A stretch of 16,601 nucleotides of DNA from Methanomassiliicoccus sp. UBA6 (GTDB taxonomy: Archaea; Thermoplasmatota; Thermoplasmata; Methanomassiliicoccales; Methanomassiliicoccaceae). How positions within the stretch are numbered: the stretch's first letter is position 1; the number at the start of each line of letters is the position of its first letter. The notes under the pieces are model-generated. The model was not told the origin of the DNA. It was given only the letters and a program-made list of their open reading frames with translations, and searched no databases. Position numbers and translations under genes: made by a program. Below are positions 13,042 to 16,601 of the stretch, in pieces. The stretch is taken from contig DAVH01000032.1 of assembly GCA_002508545.1 (NCBI GenBank), positions 51,870 to 68,470 on the forward strand, given 5' to 3'.

Positions 13042-14244
13042 TTGTACTCTGACAGGACCGCGGCCATGTCCAAGGTCGGTCGGCAGAGGTACCTGGGAGA
13101 GAAGGGGCTTATCGGCCTTCTGGGGCTCCTGAGCGCGTTCGTCCCCCTGTCCACCGACCTCTACCTCCCGGCGCTACCGAGCATGATGGCGCAGTACCAG
13201 GTCAGCGAGGGCGAGATGAACCTGACGCTGATCCTGTTCTTCATCGCCTACGGCATCGCCACCCTGGTCTGGGGGCCGCTGAGCGACAAGTACGGGCGGA
13301 AGAGGGTGCTGACCGTCGGGCTGGCGGCGTACATCGCATCGAGCCTCATGTGCGCACTGTCCGGCAGCGTCCACGAGCTCATCGTCTTCCGGACCTTGCA
13401 GGCGGTCGGGGGCGGAGGGGTCACCGCCGTGGCGACCGCGGTGATCAAGGACGTGTTCGAGGGCAGGAGGCGCATCGTGGTGCTCGCCATCGTCCAATCC
13501 ATGGTGCTCATCGCTCCCGCGGTGGCCCCGGTGCTCGGCGCCGCCCTGCTGCAGGTCACCTCGTGGCAGGGGATCTTCCTGGTCCTCGCCGCCGTCGGAG
13601 CGATCGCCCTGGCCGGAAGCGCGGCCATGGTGGAGACGCTGGAGGTCCCGTACCGGGGCTCCGTCCTGAGCACCCTCGGCCGCCTGGGCGTCGTTCTTAG
13701 GAACCGCCGGTTCACCTACCTGCTCATCATGTTCTCGCTGGTCAGCATGGCCTCGCTGTCCTTCGTGGCCGCGTCGTCCTACATCTACGTCAACGGCTTC
13801 GGGCTGTCGGAGCAGGAGTACAGCTACCACTTCGCCCTGAACGCGGCGGGCCTGATCGCGGCACCGATCGCCTACATCTTCCTGTCCCGGCGGTTCGACA
13901 TGTGGTCGGTGGTCGGCTTGTGCTTCGCCGTCATCTCCCTCTCGGGCATCCTGGTGTGCGTCGTGGGCGACAGCGCTCCCCTGGTGTTCGCCCTGTCCCT
14001 GCTGCCGGCCACCTTCGCCGGCAGCCTGACCCGCGCCCCGGGGACGAACTTCATGCTGGAGCAGCAACGCACGGACGCCGGCTCGGCCTCCTCCCTGATC
14101 GCCTGCACCAGCCTCGTCGCCGGGAGCCTGGGCATGTCGGTGGTCTCGCTGCCGTGGCCGGACCTGATCCTGGTGCTCGGCTCGGTCAACGCGCTGATCG
14201 GGGCGGCGTGCCTGGCCATGTGGCTCCTGCTGCCCAAGAAGTAA
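13042..14244 (+). CDS. MFS drug exporter, Bcr/CflA (DHA1) type
   Basis: This 400-residue protein has about 12 hydrophobic segments. It carries the Bcr/CflA-type first helix ending STDLYLPALPSM (37-48), MFS motif A GPLSDKYGRKRV (78-89), motif B around R117 in FRTLQAVGGGG, and the antiporter motif C APAVAPVLGAAL (158-169). It should export small molecules or drugs in exchange for protons; the substrate is unknown. Start choice: TTG 13042 has AGGAG eight bases upstream. ATG 13066, giving 392 residues, has only a weak GGA but fits the shorter N-termini of relatives as I remember them. The long structured leader suggests regulation at translation or early termination. The gene is divergent from rpo6 and convergent with the hydro-lyase genes. 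Codon bias matches its neighbours, so recent transfer is not evident. Confidence 0.9.
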   Translation: MYSDRTAAMSKVGRQRYLGEKGLIGLLGLLSAFVPLSTDLYLPALPSMMAQYQVSEGEMNLTLILFFIAYGIATLVWGPLSDKYGRKRVLTVGLAAYIASSLMCALSGSVHELIVFRTLQAVGGGGVTAVATAVIKDVFEGRRRIVVLAIVQSMVLIAPAVAPVLGAALLQVTSWQGIFLVLAAVGAIALAGSAAMVETLEVPYRGSVLSTLGRLGVVLRNRRFTYLLIMFSLVSMASLSFVAASSYIYVNGFGLSEQEYSYHFALNAAGLIAAPIAYIFLSRRFDMWSVVGLCFAVISLSGILVCVVGDSAPLVFALSLLPATFAGSLTRAPGTNFMLEQQRTDAGSASSLIACTSLVAGSLGMSVVSLPWPDLILVLGSVNALIGAACLAMWLLLPKK

Positions 14245-14280
14245 AAAGGGAGCGATGGCGCCGATGCCCCGCTACCGGGG
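14243..14280 (-). terminator. convergent terminator between the small hydro-lyase subunit and the MFS exporter
   Basis: CCCCG (14267-14271) and CGGGG (14276-14280) form a stem whose CTAC loop contains most of the minus-strand stop codon. Further along the minus strand comes CCCTTTTT (14243-14250), overlapping the exporter's stop on the other strand. The T-run would end the minus-strand operon. Confidence 0.4.
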
Positions 14281-14772
14281 ACCGGCCTCCATCCTCTTCC
14301 TCAGGTGGGGCACCAGCCCGCCATCCTGGAGGATCTGGAGCAGGAACGCCGGGGGCGGGCTGAAGCTCACCGACGCGCCGGTCCTGGGGTTGCGGAGGAC
14401 GCCCTGGGCCAGGTCGATCTCGGCGGTGTCCCCCTGCTCGAACAGCCTGGCCGCCTCCGGGCACACGATGATGGGCAGCCCGACGTTGACGGCGTTGCGG
14501 TAGAAGATGCGCGACACGCTGCCTGCGATCACCGCGGCCACGCCCGCCGCCTTCAGCGCCAGGGGGGCCTGCTCGCGGGACGAGCCGCAGCCGAAGTTCC
14601 GGCCGGCCACGATGATGTCCCCCGGCCTCACCTCCTTCGCGAACTGGACGTCCACGTCCTCCATGGCGTGGGCGGCGAGATGCTTGAGGTCGTAGTTGTC
14701 CAGGTACCGACCGGGAATGATGAGGTCGGTGTTGATGTGGTCCCCGTACCTCCACACTCTGCCGGCCATCAT
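14272..14772 (-). CDS. leuD: 3-isopropylmalate dehydratase / homoaconitase family, small subunit
   Basis: This 166-residue swivel-domain subunit pairs with the large subunit encoded just upstream. It has GDHINTDLIIPGRYLDN (10-26), GRNFGCGSSREQAPLALKAAG (57-77, which helps bind substrate), AVIAGSVSRIFYRNAVNVGLPII (80-102) and a normal length for archaeal LeuD/HacB proteins. The enzyme isomerises 2-isopropylmalate to 3-isopropylmalate (leucine) or homocitrate-type acids (coenzyme B in methanogens, or lysine). The specificity loop after the first strand reads YLDN. As I recall, characterised methanogen homoaconitases have YLRT and isopropylmalate isomerases YLVY or YLVM, so the substrate cannot be assigned. 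Start ATG 14772: AGGAGG lies seven bases upstream inside the last codons of the large subunit gene, whose stop is one base away. A second ATG follows at once (14769). Confidence 0.93.
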   Translation of the reverse strand: MMAGRVWRYGDHINTDLIIPGRYLDNYDLKHLAAHAMEDVDVQFAKEVRPGDIIVAGRNFGCGSSREQAPLALKAAGVAAVIAGSVSRIFYRNAVNVGLPIIVCPEAARLFEQGDTAEIDLAQGVLRNPRTGASVSFSPPPAFLLQILQDGGLVPHLRKRMEAGPR

Positions 14773-14773
14773 C

Positions 14774-16027
14774 TCAGAGCCTCCTGGGGTCGGCGATGAC
14801 GCCCTTCAGCGCGCTCGCGGCCACCGTTTCCGGCGAGGCCAGGTACACCTCCGAGTCCGGAGAGCCCATGCGCCCCCGGAAGTTGCGGTTGGTGGTGGAT
14901 ATGCACCTCTCCCCGGCCGCGAGTATCCCCTGGTGGGCGCCCAGGCAGGGACCGCACCCGGGGTTCACGATCACCGCCCCGGCCTTTGCCAGGGACGACA
15001 GGATGCCTTTCTCCGCGGCCTCGATGTAGATCTCCCGGGAGGCCGGGACCACGATGAACCGGACGTCCCTGGACACCCGGTTCCCGCGCAGGACGCCCTC
15101 GGCCGCGGCCAGGTCCTCGAGGCGGCCGTTGGTGCAGGAGCCGAGGACCGCCTGGTCGATCCTCATGCCCTCGACCTTGCCCACCGGCACGACGTTGTCC
15201 ACCGTGTGCGGGCAAGCCACCTGCGGCTCCAGCTCTTCGACGTCCATCTCCAGTTCCTCGTCCGCCTCCGCCGACTGGTACGAGGTGTCGATCTCCAATC
15301 TGCGGCCGGTCCTCGACGACAGCCAATCCTGCGTCTTGCGGTCAGGGTAGCACACGCCGGCCTTGGCCCCCATCTCGATGCTCATGTTGCTCATCACCAT
15401 CCGGGAGGCGATGCTCATCCTGGAGACGGTGTCGCCGACGAACTCCACGCACTTGTAGTCCGCGCCGTCGGAGCCCAGGGAGCCTATGATGTGCAGTATG
15501 ACGTCCTTGGAGCAGACATGCGGCGGGAGCTTGCCCCGCAGGTGGATGCGCATGGTCTCCGGCACCTTCATCCAGATCTCGCCGGTGGCCCACACCGCGG
15601 CCATCTCCGTCGCGCCTATCCCGGTGGAGAACGCCCCCAGAGCACCGTAGGTGGTGGTGTGCGAGTCGGTGCCCACCACGAGCATCTCCGGCAGCACGTG
15701 GCCCTTCTCCGGCAGCACCTGGTGGCAAATCCCCTCTCCCAGATCGTAGAAGTTGGGAAGCGCCTCGGCCCTCGCGAAGGTCCGCACCTCCTTGTGCCCT
15801 TCCGCCGCCTTGATGGTGTTGGCGGGGATGCGGTGATCGAAGAGCATCACCACCTTGCGGGGGTCCCAGATGTGCTTGGCCCCGATCTCGCGGAACGAGC
15901 GCAGGACCAGCGCCGAGTTCTCGTGGGACATGGCCAGATCGACCTTGGCGTTGACGATGTCCCCTGTGTTCGCTTTCTCTCCGCTGGCGCGCGATAGGAC
16001 CTTCTGCGCAAAGGTCATGGGAGGCAT
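14774..16027 (-). CDS. leuC: 3-isopropylmalate dehydratase / homoaconitase family, large subunit
   Basis: This 417-residue aconitase-family subunit carries the [4Fe-4S] cluster. The three cluster cysteines are present: C298 (LGSCTNGR), C358 and C361 (NPGCGPCLGAH). Other hallmarks are MLFDHRIPANT (61-71), VVGTDSHTTTYGALGAFSTGIGATE (117-141) and RNFRGRMGSP (381-390). The length fits the shorter archaeal/LeuC2 type rather than the roughly 466-residue bacterial type. An acidic stretch (253-267, rich in Glu and Asp) lies between the cluster region and the preceding domain. ATG 16027 is 26-27 bases from a TATA box, which predicts a leaderless mRNA; ATG 16018 is an alternative. It is the first gene of a two-gene unit with the small subunit. 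No synthase or dehydrogenase of the leucine or coenzyme B pathway is adjacent, so context does not settle the substrate. Confidence 0.94.
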   Translation of the reverse strand: MPPMTFAQKVLSRASGEKANTGDIVNAKVDLAMSHENSALVLRSFREIGAKHIWDPRKVVMLFDHRIPANTIKAAEGHKEVRTFARAEALPNFYDLGEGICHQVLPEKGHVLPEMLVVGTDSHTTTYGALGAFSTGIGATEMAAVWATGEIWMKVPETMRIHLRGKLPPHVCSKDVILHIIGSLGSDGADYKCVEFVGDTVSRMSIASRMVMSNMSIEMGAKAGVCYPDRKTQDWLSSRTGRRLEIDTSYQSAEADEELEMDVEELEPQVACPHTVDNVVPVGKVEGMRIDQAVLGSCTNGRLEDLAAAEGVLRGNRVSRDVRFIVVPASREIYIEAAEKGILSSLAKAGAVIVNPGCGPCLGAHQGILAAGERCISTTNRNFRGRMGSPDSEVYLASPETVAASALKGVIADPRRL

Positions 16028-16048
16028 GTTCGAGCAGACATCATGGAC

Positions 16049-16057
16049 GGATAAATC
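16049..16057 (-). promoter_or_regulatory. TATA box, leaderless leuC-leuD unit
   Basis: GATTTATCC on the minus strand is centred about 26-27 bases before ATG 16027, so transcription should begin at the start codon. Confidence 0.55.
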
Positions 16058-16108
16058 ACTATCGCATGCTCGCCCGGAGCGCCGGATGGACCGCCCTTAA
16101 CGTATGTT

Positions 16109-16126
16109 CCGGCCGGCCTCTTTTTT
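16109..16126 (+). terminator. palindrome plus T6 run, plus strand
   Basis: GGCCGGCC (16111-16118) followed by TC and six T looks like a termination signal on the plus strand. No plus-strand gene precedes it, so either a short unannotated RNA ends here or the match is accidental. Confidence 0.25.
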
Positions 16127-16168
16127 CTGATTATAGACGCCTCGTTAATTTCATAAGCGCGCTGATAT

Positions 16169-16215
16169 GCTTCGAAAAAGCAGGTTCGGAGCCTCGTTTG
16201 TCGTTTTTTTCGAGG
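16169..16215 (+). other. hairpin and T7 run in the leuC-acyl-CoA synthetase gap
   Basis: GCTT/AAGC (16169-16181, loop CGAAA) is followed by a weak stem in GGTTCGGAGCC, then a T7 run (16204-16210). CCTCG and CGAGG (16192-16215) can pair around the T-run. It could end a short plus-strand RNA or block read-through toward the synthetase gene. Confidence 0.3.
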
Positions 16216-16263
16216 ACATTATCGTAATTCATCTGCGATTGTCGAAGCTGACATTCGGTAAAG

Positions 16264-16271
16264 ATTTATAT
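16264..16271 (+). promoter_or_regulatory. TATA box of the acyl-CoA synthetase gene
   Basis: ATTTATAT predicts a start near 16293 and a leader of about 23 bases that contains GGGAG (16303-16307), eight bases before ATG 16316. Confidence 0.6.
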
Positions 16272-16315
16272 CGATTCATATTTCCTTATTCCTGTTAGAT
16301 TTGGGAGAATTTGGC

Positions 16316-16601
16316 ATGGAGGAGTTCATACCATCCAAGCACAAGGGAAATCTCCAGGATTATGAGACCGCTCTGAAGGAGTTCACCTGGTCCTCGGTCG
16401 ACAAGGAGTTCGACTGGCATTCCGGGGGAGCCTACAACGTGGCTCGGGAGGCCATCGACCGGCATGCCCAGAACTGGAGGAAGAACAAAATCGCCCTGTA
16501 TTCGATCACCGCCAACAACGAGGTGCGCAAGTACACCTTCGGCGAGATGGCGGAGATGACCAACCGGCTGGCATCCGGGCTGGAGAAGCTCGGGGCGGTC
16601 A
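16316..16601 (+). CDS. acetyl/acyl-CoA synthetase (AMP-forming), N-terminal part
   Basis: The window cuts this gene after 95 codons. The visible part starts MEEFIPSKHKGNLQDYETAL and continues with FDWHSGGAYNVAREAIDRHA, KNKIALYSITANNEVRKYTFGEM and TNRLASGLEKLGAV. This is the N-terminal pattern of AMP-forming acetyl-CoA synthetases of the AcsA type (about 570 residues), with the usual Y-T-F-x-E-M and L-A-x-x-L-x-x-L-G-V helix. Such enzymes activate acetate or another short acid with ATP and CoA. The AMP-binding and catalytic motifs lie beyond the window, so substrate and integrity cannot be judged. GGGAG eight bases upstream and a good TATA box set the start. It is divergent from leuC across 288 bases. 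The frame has no stop before the window end. Confidence 0.85.
   Translation, partial: MEEFIPSKHKGNLQDYETALKEFTWSSVDKEFDWHSGGAYNVAREAIDRHAQNWRKNKIALYSITANNEVRKYTFGEMAEMTNRLASGLEKLGAV

Noticed and set aside
13174..14067. Long open frame on the minus strand opposite the MFS exporter
   Set aside because: It is an antisense shadow of a GC-rich gene: low-complexity His, Asp, Gln and Arg composition, no motifs, and the opposite strand carries a clear transporter.
14696..15997. 433-codon plus-strand open frame over the hydro-lyase genes
   Set aside because: This too is a shadow, rich in Arg, His, Gly and Val. The minus strand carries conserved LeuC/LeuD-type proteins with all cluster cysteines.
16178..16200. 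GGTTCG-containing stretch resembling a tRNA T-arm
   Set aside because: The flanking segments do not form a 5-bp T stem, and no acceptor, D or anticodon arms are present.
1..16601. Mobile elements, CRISPR arrays, toxin-antitoxin or defence gene sets
   Set aside because: I saw no direct-repeat arrays, transposase or integrase motifs, or small paired toxin-like genes; all sizeable frames with coherent motifs are housekeeping or membrane genes.

Overview
The window looks like a piece of a high-GC euryarchaeal chromosome, most likely from the Thermoplasmata/Methanomassiliicoccales side of the tree. The archaeal assignment is firm. It rests on Rpo6/RpoK next to archaeal-type uS2 and a MEMO protein, an RPA gene followed by its RPA-associated gene, Nep1, archaeal PurP, archaeal-length LeuC/HacA and LeuD/HacB subunits, and TATA boxes about 26 bases upstream of leaderless start codons. 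The narrower placement is an inference from gene content and GC-rich codon use and cannot be proved here. I see no phage, transposon, CRISPR, tRNA or rRNA signal; this is ordinary core chromosome.

Layout, left to right. (1) 1-4552: a small acidic protein; a minus-strand threonine aldolase; a leaderless Trm112-like zinc protein; a minus-strand PLP aminotransferase divergent from pdxS (PLP synthase). Three of these five genes make or use PLP. (2) 3947-6836, all minus: two tandem VTT/DedA-like membrane proteins, then purP (inosine synthesis) coupled by a 4-base overlap to nep1 (rRNA methyltransferase). (3) 6946-9975, plus: an unrecognised coiled-coil protein, then rpa and the RPA-associated gene overlapping by one base, ending at a T-tract. 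(4) 9998-12714, minus: a zinc-ribbon membrane protein, a MEMO-family protein, ribosomal protein uS2 and the 57-residue RNA polymerase subunit Rpo6. (5) 13042-14244, plus: a Bcr/CflA-type MFS exporter behind a structured leader. (6) 14272-16027, minus: the two subunits of an isopropylmalate dehydratase/homoaconitase-family enzyme, convergent with the exporter. (7) From 16316, plus: the first 95 codons of an acyl/acetyl-CoA synthetase, cut by the window end.

Two kinds of translation start appear side by side. Promoter-proximal genes (trm112-like, aminotransferase, purP, MEMO, leuC, perhaps pdxS) have a TATA box 25-29 bases before the start codon and so are probably leaderless. Downstream operon genes and some others use clear Shine-Dalgarno sites.

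The least explained items are: the MFS leader, where one TCTCC segment can pair either with an upstream GGAGA or with the ribosome binding site; a bulged 11-bp hairpin between the aminotransferase and pdxS; paired hairpins after the uS2 gene; the YLDN specificity loop of the small hydro-lyase subunit; and the tandem VTT-like paralogs. I found no convincing new multi-gene system.
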